This document shows, in pieces, positions 6,256 through 14,385 of a stretch of DNA of 26,521 nucleotides (position 1 is its first letter; each line of letters starts with the position of its first letter). The notes beneath the pieces were generated by a model, which had not been told where the DNA came from, made no database searches, and was given only the letters and a program-made list of their open reading frames with translations. Made by a program: the position numbers and the translations under genes. Origin of the DNA: UBA668 sp966112835 (GTDB lineage Bacteria > Actinomycetota > Acidimicrobiia > Acidimicrobiales > Ilumatobacteraceae). The stretch spans positions 1-26,521 of the forward strand of contig CBHWEI010000019.1 in assembly GCA_966112835.1 (NCBI GenBank). The letters run 5' to 3'.

Positions 6256-7203
6256 TCAGTGGACGCCGGCGGCCTCGAGCCACCGCTCGCAGTCGATGGC
6301 CGCCATGCAGCCCGAGCCGGCAGCGGTGATGGCCTGGCGGTAGGTGTGGTCCTGCACGTCGCCGCAGGCGAACACGCCCTCGATGTTGGTGTACGACGAG
6401 CCGGGCCGGGTGACCAGGTAGCCGTTGTCCTCCATGTCGAGCACGCCCTTGAACAGGTCGGTGTTGGGCCGGTGGCCGATGGCCACGAACAGACCGGTGA
6501 CCGGCAGGGTGGAGGTGGCGCCCGTGACGGTGTCGCGGATGACCGCGCCCTCCAGCTTCTGGTCGCCCACCAGGTCGTCGACCACGGTGTTCCACATGAT
6601 CTCGATCTTCTCGTTGGCGTGCGCCCGTTCCTGCATGATCTTCGAGGCGCGGAGCTCGCCGCGACGCACCAGCAGGTGCACCTTCGAAGCGAACTTGGTG
6701 AGGAACGACGCCTCTTCGATGGCCGAGTCGCCACCGCCCACCACGGCGATCTCCTGACCGCGGAAGAAGAAGCCGTCGCACGTGGCGCAGGTGGACAGTC
6801 CGTGCCCGAGCAGGCGCGATTCGGCCTCGAGGCCCAGCATCAGGCTCTGTGCGCCGGTGGAGACGATCACCGCGTCGGCCGTGTACAGCTGGTCGCGCAC
6901 CCACACCTTGAACGGGCGCTCGCTGAAGTCGACCGCTGTGGCCTTGGCCGTGAGGAACTCGGCGCCGAAGCGGGCGGCCTGCTCGCGGCAGCGCATCATC
7001 AGCTCGGGGCCCATGATGCCCTCGGGGAAGCCGGGGAAGTTCTCGACCTCGGTGGTGAGCATCAGCTGGCCACCGGGCTGGTCGCTGGTGCTGCTGGGCT
7101 CGCCCTCGATGACCAGCGGGGTGAGGTTGGCGCGAGCGGTGTAGATGGCGGCGGTGAGGCCCGCCGGGCCGGATCCGACGATGACGACGGGATGGTGGCT
7201 CAC
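6256..7203 (-). CDS. trxB: Thioredoxin reductase (NADPH)
   Basis: This 315-aa FAD/NADPH enzyme reduces thioredoxin. The FAD-binding motif is VIVGSGPAGLTAA (residues 7-19). The redox-active disulfide is CATC at 139-142 within STCATCDGFFF. The NADPH-binding GGGDSA is at 156-161, and the C-terminal FAD motif is GVFACGDVQD. Length and order match low-molecular-weight bacterial TrxB. The start is GTG at 7203, which overlaps the stop of the preceding small membrane-protein gene as GTGA. trxA follows in the same direction but after a 121-nt gap with its own promoter. Confidence 0.96.
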   Translation of the reverse strand: MSHHPVVIVGSGPAGLTAAIYTARANLTPLVIEGEPSSTSDQPGGQLMLTTEVENFPGFPEGIMGPELMMRCREQAARFGAEFLTAKATAVDFSERPFKVWVRDQLYTADAVIVSTGAQSLMLGLEAESRLLGHGLSTCATCDGFFFRGQEIAVVGGGDSAIEEASFLTKFASKVHLLVRRGELRASKIMQERAHANEKIEIMWNTVVDDLVGDQKLEGAVIRDTVTGATSTLPVTGLFVAIGHRPNTDLFKGVLDMEDNGYLVTRPGSSYTNIEGVFACGDVQDHTYRQAITAAGSGCMAAIDCERWLEAAGVH

Positions 7204-7526
7204 GCAGCAGGCTCCTTGTGGCGCAGGTGGAGGGCGAAGAAGCCGCCGATCATGAGGACGGCTCCGAGGATGAAGTACGACAGGTAGACCGCGGTGTCGT
7301 GGTCGACGAAGAAGCCGAGCAACTCGCGCAGTACACCGAGCGACAGGATGACCAGCAGCGGCACGGCCACCATGACGGCCATGACGATGAGGACCCCGAA
7401 CACCACGGCGCGCGACGCCTTGACGGCGTTGTCGGTGGCGGTGAGGCGCACCTTGCCGACGTACTTGTCGATGAGATCGACGACGTCGGGGGCCCAGTTC
7501 GGATCGGAGAGCGGATTACCCGGCAT
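7200..7526 (-). CDS. Small two-helix membrane protein, function unknown
   Basis: The product is 108 aa. The first 38 residues are soluble and mostly polar (MPGNPLSDPNWAPDVVDLID). Two membrane segments follow at about 39-68 and 78-100, ending in HLRHKEPAA. The layout resembles small actinobacterial holin-like or phage-holin-family proteins that sit in envelope clusters, but no specific family is recognised. ATG at 7526 is the start, and the gene overlaps trxB by 4 nt, so it is probably translated together with it. Confidence 0.75.
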   Translation of the reverse strand: MPGNPLSDPNWAPDVVDLIDKYVGKVRLTATDNAVKASRAVVFGVLIVMAVMVAVPLLVILSLGVLRELLGFFVDHDTAVYLSYFILGAVLMIGGFFALHLRHKEPAA

Positions 7527-7549
7527 GCCGGCGAGCCTATCCGCCCCGC

Positions 7550-8173
7550 TCACCACAGGCTGAGGGCGAGCGCGGCGATGGCCCCGTGGTACGTGATCAT
7601 CACCGCCGGCGACATCCACTTCTTCTGACCGACGAACTGGTTCCAGCCCAGGATGGTGTCGGAGACCACGAACAGCGTGGTGCCGGCGATGACCCAGGGC
7701 ATGGCGGTCGACCAGCCGAGCACGGCCGTGGCCATGATGACCAGCAGGTAGGCCAGGACCGGCTTCTGCAGTGTGCGGTCGGCGAAGGCGGCACCCTGGA
7801 CGATGACCCGCCCGACGGACGCAGCGAGCAGTGCTGCGGCGATGACGGCGACCCCGGCCAGGGCCCTGCTCTCCAGCCCGTACTTCACGAACAGCACGAT
7901 GAACACCAGGTGCCCGAGCAGGAACGAGGCCAGTCCGAGCACGAACTTGTCGACCACCGACATGAGGAAGATGTCGCCGAGCAGGCACAGCGTGAGCGCG
8001 ATGACGGCGACGGTCACCTGGTCGCCGGGTGCCCCGCTGACCAGGGCGATGCCGATGACCAGCAGCGTGGTGAGCGGCTTCGACCAGGTCTCGACGGACG
8101 AGTTGCCGGAGAGGCGCGACCACCAGTTGGTGACCGCGGCGAGCGCGGTGGCGATGAGAAGTGCGATGTGCAC
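7550..8173 (-). CDS. YhhN family membrane protein (lysoplasmalogenase-like)
   Basis: The product is 207 aa with about seven or eight membrane helices. Characteristic YhhN/TMEM86 blocks are visible: SKPLTTLLVIGIAL, LCLLGDIFLM, GLASFLLGHLVFI, SDTILGWNQF and the C-terminal ITYHGAIAAL. Vertebrate TMEM86B and a few bacterial members hydrolyse the vinyl-ether bond of lysoplasmalogens; the bacterial substrate here is unknown. The GTG start at 8173 lies 18 nt downstream of the anti-sigma stop. Its place between the anti-sigma gene and trxB suggests a shared transcript. Confidence 0.85.
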   Translation of the reverse strand: MHIALLIATALAAVTNWWSRLSGNSSVETWSKPLTTLLVIGIALVSGAPGDQVTVAVIALTLCLLGDIFLMSVVDKFVLGLASFLLGHLVFIVLFVKYGLESRALAGVAVIAAALLAASVGRVIVQGAAFADRTLQKPVLAYLLVIMATAVLGWSTAMPWVIAGTTLFVVSDTILGWNQFVGQKKWMSPAVMITYHGAIAALALSLW

Positions 8174-8191
8174 CGGTGGTGGACCTCGAGG

Positions 8192-9031
8192 TCAGTTGTC
8201 GACGGAGACCAGGGTGTTGCACTGGGCGTCGAGCACGGCGATTTCGCCGGTGACCGTATCGCGCACGACCACTGCGGGCGTGCCCTTCCACGTGATCTCG
8301 AGGAGGATCTCGTGGTCGGTGTCGAGCGAGCACTGAAGTACGAAGCTGGGTGACACCCTCGACGTGGGCTCGGGCAGCGCCTTCAGCGACTGCGTGTCGG
8401 AGTACGCCGGGACGGCCGATCCGCCACCGTTGATGGAGTCGATGGTGCCGGGGCTGCCGGCCGTGGTGTCGGACCCGTTGACCACCGGTGCCTGGCCGCC
8501 CGTGGGGTCGGTGGCGTTCGAGGCGATGCCCACCTTCGACGAATCGGTGCCCGTGAGGGTGTTCGCGTCGCCGGCGGACATCTCGGTACCGGCCGACGAC
8601 GAGTCCTGGCTGCTGCCGCCGGTGCTGAGGTTGCTGACCGCCACGCCGACGAGGCCGATGAGGGCGACCGCGGCGGCGACGCCCAACCCACGGCTCCAGC
8701 GACGCTGGCGGTGCAGGGGCACCACGTTGGGCGGCGGTGCCGGCGGGGCGGCCGCACCGGTGGCGGCGAGTGCCGCGACCTGGGGTGGTGTGGCGGCTGG
8801 TGCGGCGGCGAGGGCATCGAACTCGGCCAACGCTGCGGCGAACGCGGCGGTGCGGATGCCGTCGTCGACGGGCGGAACGGCGGCGAGTGCGGCCCGTTGG
8901 GCACGGAACTCGGCGACCACGGCCATGAGCTCGGGGGATGCTTCCACCTGCGCCCGCTCGGGGGCGCTCGCCAGACCATCGACGTAGGCACTTGCCAGTT
9001 CGTGGTCGGGGGAGAGGGGCTGGTCGCTCAT
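8192..9031 (-). CDS. Membrane-anchored anti-sigma factor (putative)
   Basis: The product is 279 aa. The N-terminal cytosolic part (about residues 1-75) resembles anti-sigma domains, with LASAYVDGLASAPERAQVE. An Ala/Pro-rich linker and one membrane helix (about 114-134) lead to an extracytoplasmic Ser/Thr/Gly-rich stretch and a small C-terminal domain with cysteines at 234 and 271. The HxxxCxxC zinc motif of redox-sensing anti-sigmas is absent. The ATG overlaps the stop of the ECF sigma gene as ATGA, the classic arrangement of a sigma with its cognate regulator. The call rests on position and topology more than on domain similarity. Confidence 0.75.
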   Translation of the reverse strand: MSDQPLSPDHELASAYVDGLASAPERAQVEASPELMAVVAEFRAQRAALAAVPPVDDGIRTAAFAAALAEFDALAAAPAATPPQVAALAATGAAAPPAPPPNVVPLHRQRRWSRGLGVAAAVALIGLVGVAVSNLSTGGSSQDSSSAGTEMSAGDANTLTGTDSSKVGIASNATDPTGGQAPVVNGSDTTAGSPGTIDSINGGGSAVPAYSDTQSLKALPEPTSRVSPSFVLQCSLDTDHEILLEITWKGTPAVVVRDTVTGEIAVLDAQCNTLVSVDN

Positions 9032-9621
9032 GGTGCCTCGGTTGGACGTCGCGGGGCGGGCTCGTGGTTCCCATGTCGTGCGAGTGCGGCTGCGAGCATG
9101 CCACGACCTCGGGCGATGCGGCTCTTCACGGTGCCGATGGGCACGTCGAGCGTCTCGGCGATCTCCTGGTAGTCCAGGTCGGCCACGTCGCGGAGCACCA
9201 CGGGGATGCGGAAGTCCTCGGGCACCTCCAACAGGGCTGCCTCGAGCGCCTCGCGGTCGCCGATCAGCTCGAACGGGCGGGCCGAACCGGGGTCGACGGG
9301 CTCGAGGTCGGCTCGCTCGTCGTCGTGCACCACCGACAGCGGACGCCGGCGCCGGCGCCGCAGCTCGTCGAGGCTGGCGTTGGTGGCGATGCGGTACACC
9401 CACGTGCTGAACGCGGCGCGGCCGTCGAAGCGGTGCAGGCCGCGCACCATGGCGATGAGGGCCTCCTGCGAGGCGTCGGCCGCGTCGCTCTCGTTGCCGG
9501 TGATGCGCCGGCACACCGCGTGGATACGGTCGTAGTGGGTGCGGATCAGCTGGTCGAGCGCGTCACGGTCGCCGGCCTGCGCCGCCGCCACGAGCGCTCG
9601 ATCGTCGAGGGGTGGTTGCAC
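9028..9621 (-). CDS. ECF RNA polymerase sigma factor (SigM position)
   Basis: The product is 197 aa. Region 2 is seen at about residues 22-95: DQLIRTHYDRIHAVCRRI, then DASQEALIAMVRGLHRF, FSTWVYRIATNASLDELRRR. Region 4 is at about 125-178: VPEDFRIPVVLRDV, then DLDYQEIAETLDVPIGTVKSRIARGR. There is no region 3, as expected for ECF factors. The start is GTG at 9621, only 3 nt after the stop of the kinase gene, and the stop overlaps the anti-sigma start. In mycobacteria SigM occupies this place between murJ and trxB. Its target promoters cannot be read from this window. Confidence 0.92.
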   Translation of the reverse strand: MQPPLDDRALVAAAQAGDRDALDQLIRTHYDRIHAVCRRITGNESDAADASQEALIAMVRGLHRFDGRAAFSTWVYRIATNASLDELRRRRRRPLSVVHDDERADLEPVDPGSARPFELIGDREALEAALLEVPEDFRIPVVLRDVADLDYQEIAETLDVPIGTVKSRIARGRGMLAAALARHGNHEPAPRRPTEAP

Positions 9622-9624
9622 GGC

Positions 9625-11379
9625 TCACCCGAACGTCAGCTCGCGGATGCTGCCGCGGAAGGGGTTCTTGGTGCAGTCGTTGTTGGTGCCCAACTCGACG
9701 AACGACACCAGCACGTACCGCGCCGGCTGGGCGATGGACACGCTGAGGGTGGTGGTCTCGGTGCCGTTCGCGGACTTCACGGGCGAGCCCCACGAGTCGA
9801 AGTTGGAGGGCACGGCGCCATCGGTGGCCGTGTACACACGCAGCTGGAACGGCGCACTGCCCAGGTCGATGGTGAACGTGCCGGTGCGGTCGGCACCGAG
9901 GTCGGCGATCAGGCCCACGCCGCGCTTGCCGCCCAGGTAGCGGTCGCCGTAGCAGACGGTGGACCATGCGGTGGCGGGGTTGCCGTCGATGGCCAGGCCC
10001 ACCTGTGCCTCGTTCTCGGTGCCGTCGTCGCCCTCGGGGTCGAAGCTGCGCACCGACAGGATGCTGCCGCCGGTGATCGGAGCCGCGGTGGACGGTTCGG
10101 TGCCGGGCTGCCCGCCTGCCGCGGTGGTGCCGACGTCGCCCGACGGCGACCCCCCGTCGGTGCCCATGGTGACCCACAGGACGAGACCGACGACGAACGC
10201 CATGGCCAGCAGGACGCCGATGAGCACCATCGACGGCCCGGTGCGTTGCTCGTACTTGCGGTTGGGTTGCTGACGCGGACGCACCGGTGACGGCGGCGTG
10301 CGGTCAGCGCGCGTGGGCGATCCCGCCGGGCGGCCACCCTTCACCGCGGGCTGTGAGCCGGTGGTGCCGGTGCGCTGCGGCGGAGGCATGCGCGGCGAGC
10401 CGGTGGGCGTGGGCCCCGACGGCACCGTGGGGGTGTTCCCCGTGACTCGCGGCGTCGGCGCCGGCTGCACCGGGATGTCCATGCTGTGGTCGGTGTCGTT
10501 CCGCGGCTGCGCGGCGATGCGCTGCAGTTCGGCGCGCACCTCGGCGCCGGTGGCATAGCGCTCGTCGGGCTTGCGCGCGAGCAGGCGGTGGATCAGCGGC
10601 GCCAGGCCGTAGGGCAGCGTGGGACGCAGCCGGGTGAGGTCGGTGGCCTCGCGGTTCAACCGCGCCAGCGCGGTGTCGGCGTCGGTCTCGCCCAGGAACG
10701 GCACGCGGCCGGCCAGGCACTCGTACAGCACCAGGCCCAGCGAGTACAGGTCGGCGCGTCCGTCGAGCTTGCGGCCGCGCACCTGCTCGGGCGACAGGTA
10801 CTTGGCGGTGCCCATCATGACGTTGGGGCTGGTGAGGTCGTCGTCGGCGGTGCCGGCCAGGCCCTTGGCGATGCCGAAGTCGGTGAGCAGCACGCGGCCG
10901 TCGGGCGTGATGAGGATGTTGCCCGGCTTCACGTCGCGGTGCACCAGGTTGGCGTGGTGCGCACAGTCGAGCGCCGACGCCACGCACGCGCCGATGTGCA
11001 TCGTGAGGTCGGGGCTGAGCCGCTTCTGTTCGTCGAGCAGTTGGCGCAGGCTCTTGCCGTTCACCAGCTGCATGACCACCGCCTGGCGGCGCTCGCCGCC
11101 GATGGTCTCCTCGATGGCGTCGTACACGGCGACGATGTTCGGGTGGCTCAGCTGGGCCACCGCGATGGCTTCACGACGGAAGCGCTCGGCCACCACCGGG
11201 TCGGCGGCGAGGTTCGGCTTGAGCAGCTTCACCGCCACCTGCCGCGTCAACGACAGGTCGGTGCCGAGCCACACCTCGGCCATGCCTCCTTGCGCGAGTC
11301 GACGCTCCAGCCGGTAGCGCTGGGCGAGGATGGCAGGGGGCAACGGCGCTGGGCTCGTGCCAGGGATGGTGGCAGACAT
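9625..11379 (-). CDS. Membrane Ser/Thr protein kinase with discoidin-like ectodomain
   Basis: The product is 584 aa. The kinase domain (about residues 22-290) looks active: glycine loop LAQGGMAEVW (28-37), VAVK lysine 51, HRDVKPGN (147-154), DFG (167-169) and SPE (196-198). A Pro/Thr-rich juxtamembrane linker runs to about 380, with one helix at about 383-405. The ectodomain (about 430-584) contains GLAIDGNPATAWSTVCYGD and ends in RGSIRELTFG, resembling discoidin/F5-8C carbohydrate-binding folds. In mycobacterial MurJ a pseudokinase, helix and similar ectodomain are fused to the flippase; here the module stands alone and no flippase is adjacent. A TAGTGT box on the minus strand at 11397-11392 is the best promoter candidate. 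No good ribosome-binding site precedes the ATG. Confidence 0.92.
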   Translation of the reverse strand: MSATIPGTSPAPLPPAILAQRYRLERRLAQGGMAEVWLGTDLSLTRQVAVKLLKPNLAADPVVAERFRREAIAVAQLSHPNIVAVYDAIEETIGGERRQAVVMQLVNGKSLRQLLDEQKRLSPDLTMHIGACVASALDCAHHANLVHRDVKPGNILITPDGRVLLTDFGIAKGLAGTADDDLTSPNVMMGTAKYLSPEQVRGRKLDGRADLYSLGLVLYECLAGRVPFLGETDADTALARLNREATDLTRLRPTLPYGLAPLIHRLLARKPDERYATGAEVRAELQRIAAQPRNDTDHSMDIPVQPAPTPRVTGNTPTVPSGPTPTGSPRMPPPQRTGTTGSQPAVKGGRPAGSPTRADRTPPSPVRPRQQPNRKYEQRTGPSMVLIGVLLAMAFVVGLVLWVTMGTDGGSPSGDVGTTAAGGQPGTEPSTAAPITGGSILSVRSFDPEGDDGTENEAQVGLAIDGNPATAWSTVCYGDRYLGGKRGVGLIADLGADRTGTFTIDLGSAPFQLRVYTATDGAVPSNFDSWGSPVKSANGTETTTLSVSIAQPARYVLVSFVELGTNNDCTKNPFRGSIRELTFG

Positions 11380-11391
11380 GTCCGCACGTGG

Positions 11392-11397
11392 ACACTA
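11392..11397 (-). promoter_or_regulatory. Candidate -10 box of the kinase-sigma-anti-sigma operon
   Basis: The minus strand reads TAGTGT, 12 nt before the kinase ATG. Transcription starting about 7 nt downstream would leave a leader of only about 5 nt. The gap 11380-11443 contains no other clear signal. Confidence 0.35.
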
Positions 11398-11443
11398 GTG
11401 GGGGGAGCCCGTGGATTCCGGGCAATGAATCAGGATCTTGTGA

Positions 11444-12289
11444 TCAGGCCGGCGTGTTGAACGCGACGCCGATGGTGCCGCGACCGGCGTGCGTGCCCAC
11501 CACGGGACCGATGTCGCCGACGATGATGTCGCCGGTGTAGTGCGGGCGCAGCATGTCGACGAACGTGTCGACGTCGCTGCAGTCGGCCTGCAGCACCATC
11601 AGCGTCTCGATGGGGCCGGCCTCGATCACCTTGTCGACCACGTGCTGCATGGCCTTGCTGCGCGTGCGCTGCTTGCCACCCTGCTCGACCTTGCCGTCGA
11701 CCACCTCGATGATGGGCTTGATGGCCAGCGCCGATGCGAGCAACGCCTTCGCGCCACCGATGCGGCCGCCCTTCTTCAGGTTGTCGAGCGTGTCGAGCGC
11801 GCCCCACACCTTGGTGCGGCCGGCCAACGACACGGCCAGGTCGACCACGTCGGCGTGCGAGGCACCCGTTGCAGCCAGGCGGGCGGCGCGGGTGACGACC
11901 AAGCCCTGACCCATGGTGACCTGCTGGCTGTCGACGACGGTGACCGAAATGGTGTCGGCGACGGCGCGGGCGGCCAGCTCGGCCGACTGCATGGTGGCCG
12001 ACAGGGCGGCACTGAGGTTGATGGCCACGATGCTCGTGGCGCCGTCGGCGGCCAACTTGCGGTAGGCGGCCTCGAACTGGCCGGGTGCCGGCGCGGCGGT
12101 CTCGGGCAGGTTCGGCGACGCCGCGCACTTGGCCCAGAACTCGGCCGGGGTGAGGTCGAGCCGATCGACGTACTCGTGGCCGTCGATGCGGATGGTGAGG
12201 GGGACGATCTCGATGCCGAGCTCATCGGCGAGGCTCTGGGGGAGGTCGCAGGCGGAGTCGGTGACGATGCGGACGCGTTCAGTGCTCAC
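11444..12289 (-). CDS. DegV family fatty-acid-binding protein
   Basis: The product is 281 aa. DegV proteins bind a fatty acid; the FakB members present it to FakA kinase. Visible family blocks are VRIVTDSACDLPQSLADELGI at the N-terminus, DGHEYVDRLDLTPAEFW, TAAPAPGQFEAAYRKL, SIVAINLSAALSATMQSAE, DSQQVTMGQGLVV and GALDTLDNLKKGGRIG. The GTG start at 12289 overlaps the stop of the DUF6049-like gene as GTGA; the frame is open further upstream but only as antisense-like low-quality sequence. In related genomes murJ normally occupies this position. No fakA-like gene is in the window, so the lipid partner system is unknown. Confidence 0.92.
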   Translation of the reverse strand: MSTERVRIVTDSACDLPQSLADELGIEIVPLTIRIDGHEYVDRLDLTPAEFWAKCAASPNLPETAAPAPGQFEAAYRKLAADGATSIVAINLSAALSATMQSAELAARAVADTISVTVVDSQQVTMGQGLVVTRAARLAATGASHADVVDLAVSLAGRTKVWGALDTLDNLKKGGRIGGAKALLASALAIKPIIEVVDGKVEQGGKQRTRSKAMQHVVDKVIEAGPIETLMVLQADCSDVDTFVDMLRPHYTGDIIVGDIGPVVGTHAGRGTIGVAFNTPA

Positions 12290-14385
12290 GAGGGTGGCAG
12301 GGTACTCGTTGCAGCGTCGGGCGACAGTTCGTCGCTCTCGCGCGTGGCCGGATGACGGTTCGCCGCCTCGGCCGCCCGACGGCCTCGGCGCGCCCGGCGG
12401 ACGTGCCGCACCCACCACGTGACCAGCACCAACAGGGCCGCGCCGGTGAGCAGGTTGCCCACGCCGGTGAGCGCGTTGATGTTCGCCGACAGCGGCACCG
12501 GTGGGGCCAGCTGCACGTCGCCCAACGGGGTGAACACCTGCAGCGTGACACCGACGTTGCCGTTGCTGAGGGCGACGTACTCGACCCGTACCTCGTGGAA
12601 CGATTCGGCCGGCAGTTCGACCGTCTGGTCGCCCTCAGGGAACTGCAGCTTCGACGACGTCATCCGCACGCGCACGGTGATGGGGTGGTCGGCGGTGTTC
12701 TGCAGCGTCACGGGCACGCTGCCCGTGCGGCCGGTGAGGTTGAACGAGAACCCGGTGGGCACCACCACCGAGGTGCGGATGCTGTCGAATTCGCCACGCA
12801 GGCTGTCGGCGATGCCGTTCGCCTGCGGGTCGGTGAGGGCGCTGGTGGGCAGCACGTCGATCAGGCGCGTCCACTCGGCGATGCGTGGGTCGCCGCTGGG
12901 GAGCATGCTGGCGGTGCTGGCCGCTTCCAGCCCGAGCGCAGTGGCCAGGTTCAGGCGTGCGGTGATGTCGCCCTGCACGTCGGTGGGCAGGTTCACCACC
13001 ACCGGGCCTTCGCTGCCGAGCAACTGGTCGGTGCGCACGCTCAACTCGTCGAGCGTCGTCGGCCGCAGCCCGGGCGTGGCGGCGAGCAGGGTGCTGAACG
13101 CACCGAAGCCGGTGCTCGACGGCAGGCCCATGTCGGGTGTGCCGAGCAGCATCCCGTGGCGGCGCGGGTCGCCGCCCTGGTCCTCCACCTGCTGGCGGGC
13201 GGCCAACAGGTCGCTCACCTGTTGGATGGCCGTGAGCACGGGCGTCGACGTCTCGCGACCGATGGCCGCGGCCGCGGTGCGGTCCACCACGGCGGCGTCG
13301 ACCGTGATCCCGTCGGCCACCTGGATCTGCACCAGCTGCGTGGTGTCGGTGAACCCGCCCAGGCTGTTGGGCAGGTCGTCGTACAGCGAGGTCGGCATGG
13401 CGAACAGGCGGGCACCGAGGTTGCGCAGCAGTGCACCGCCGCCCTCGCTGAGCGGTTCGTCCACCAGCACCGTGGTGCGCTGCGCCGGAGCGTCGACCAC
13501 CGAGGCCAACGCGTCCTCGCCGTCGCGCAGCCATTGCGTGTACAGAGCGCTGCGCTCGGCCGCCGCGGCGGCCGACACGTCGAGCGGCAGGATGGGTGCC
13601 GACACCAGGTCGTCGTCGGCCATGGCATCGCTCAGCCGCTGGGCGAGGGCTGCGTCGTCGGTGCCGCCGTTCGCCAGCGCGGTGAGCACGCTGGGCGGCA
13701 CGCGGACCGCAAGCGGGATGGCGCTGGCCTCGAGCACCCCGGCCAGCGCGGTGAGCTCGTCGCGGGTGGCGTCGTCGATGACCACCTGCGCGTCGTCGTC
13801 GAGTGTGACGGGCTGCTGGGTGGCAACCGCCATGGCGACGGGCATGGCGGCTTCCTGACCTTCGTCCTCGGTCGGGACGCGGTGGACGAACGTGATCAGC
13901 TCGGCGACCACTGCGTCGGCGACGATGACCTCCACGTGCACGGGGTAGAGGCCGGGGGTGGACATCCGCAGTGCGGCGCTGGTCCTCGTGGTCACCTCGG
14001 TGGGCACCAACAGGCGCAGCTGCTCGGCTGCCGGCCGGGGGACGGCCAACGGCAGCAGTTCCACCGAGTCGACCGCGTCGGGAAGTTCGCCGTCGATGGT
14101 GTTCGCCACCGCTTCGCGGGTCTCGACCGTGCGCAGCGCGGCGACGGACACCGAGAAGTCGTTGGCGGGAACGGTGACGCCGGCGGGCAGCGCCACGGTC
14201 ATGTCCAGGATGCCTTCGGCCTGCACGTTGAAGGTCTGCTCGACCAGGCCGAGCGTGGGTGCGGCGGCATGGGCCACCCCGAGCTGTGTGGGCACGCCCA
14301 CCACCAGACCGGACAGTGCCAGCGTGCCGGCCAACGCTCCGAGCACGTGCGCGACGGAGCCCGAGCGGTGACGCAGGCGGCTCAC
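12286..14385 (-). CDS. Secreted membrane-anchored envelope protein, DUF6049-like
   Basis: The product is 699 aa. An N-terminal signal sequence (VAHVLGALAGTLALSGLVVGV, ending near AHA-AAP at about residue 40) exports a long extracytoplasmic region. One membrane helix at about 635-658 (LTGAALLVLVTWW) follows, then a basic cytosolic tail of about 41 residues. Near the C-terminus an Ig-like or NEW3-type segment is suggested by GSVPVTLQNTADHPITVRVR. Position and topology match the large conserved protein next to murJ in actinobacteria (Rv3909 in M. tuberculosis); the DUF number is from memory. GTG at 14385 overlaps the acetyltransferase stop as GTGA. Biochemical function is unknown. Confidence 0.8.
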   Translation of the reverse strand: MSRLRHRSGSVAHVLGALAGTLALSGLVVGVPTQLGVAHAAAPTLGLVEQTFNVQAEGILDMTVALPAGVTVPANDFSVSVAALRTVETREAVANTIDGELPDAVDSVELLPLAVPRPAAEQLRLLVPTEVTTRTSAALRMSTPGLYPVHVEVIVADAVVAELITFVHRVPTEDEGQEAAMPVAMAVATQQPVTLDDDAQVVIDDATRDELTALAGVLEASAIPLAVRVPPSVLTALANGGTDDAALAQRLSDAMADDDLVSAPILPLDVSAAAAAERSALYTQWLRDGEDALASVVDAPAQRTTVLVDEPLSEGGGALLRNLGARLFAMPTSLYDDLPNSLGGFTDTTQLVQIQVADGITVDAAVVDRTAAAAIGRETSTPVLTAIQQVSDLLAARQQVEDQGGDPRRHGMLLGTPDMGLPSSTGFGAFSTLLAATPGLRPTTLDELSVRTDQLLGSEGPVVVNLPTDVQGDITARLNLATALGLEAASTASMLPSGDPRIAEWTRLIDVLPTSALTDPQANGIADSLRGEFDSIRTSVVVPTGFSFNLTGRTGSVPVTLQNTADHPITVRVRMTSSKLQFPEGDQTVELPAESFHEVRVEYVALSNGNVGVTLQVFTPLGDVQLAPPVPLSANINALTGVGNLLTGAALLVLVTWWVRHVRRARRGRRAAEAANRHPATRESDELSPDAATSTLPPS

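Noticed and set aside
6241..6261. AGCGTCAGTG repeated twice around the trxB stop
   Set aside because: A short repeat with 11-nt period at a gene end with no regulatory context; likely a small slippage duplication.
7200..9104. A long minus-strand open frame continuing upstream of the two-helix membrane protein
   Set aside because: Upstream of codon ATG 7526 it is Arg/His/Pro-rich and overlaps YhhN and anti-sigma in another frame, which is typical of shadow frames in high-GC DNA.
11379..11394. CACGTGGA core near the kinase start, resembling parS
   Set aside because: The bases outside the 8-bp core do not match parS and it lacks the left arm.
11399..11419. GGAAT (minus strand 11419-11415) as a SigR-type promoter of the kinase operon
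   Set aside because: No GTT lies at 17-19 nt spacing.
11380..11443. Possible remnant of murJ between DegV and the kinase
   Set aside because: The gap is only 64 nt and has no membrane-protein-like reading frame in any phase.
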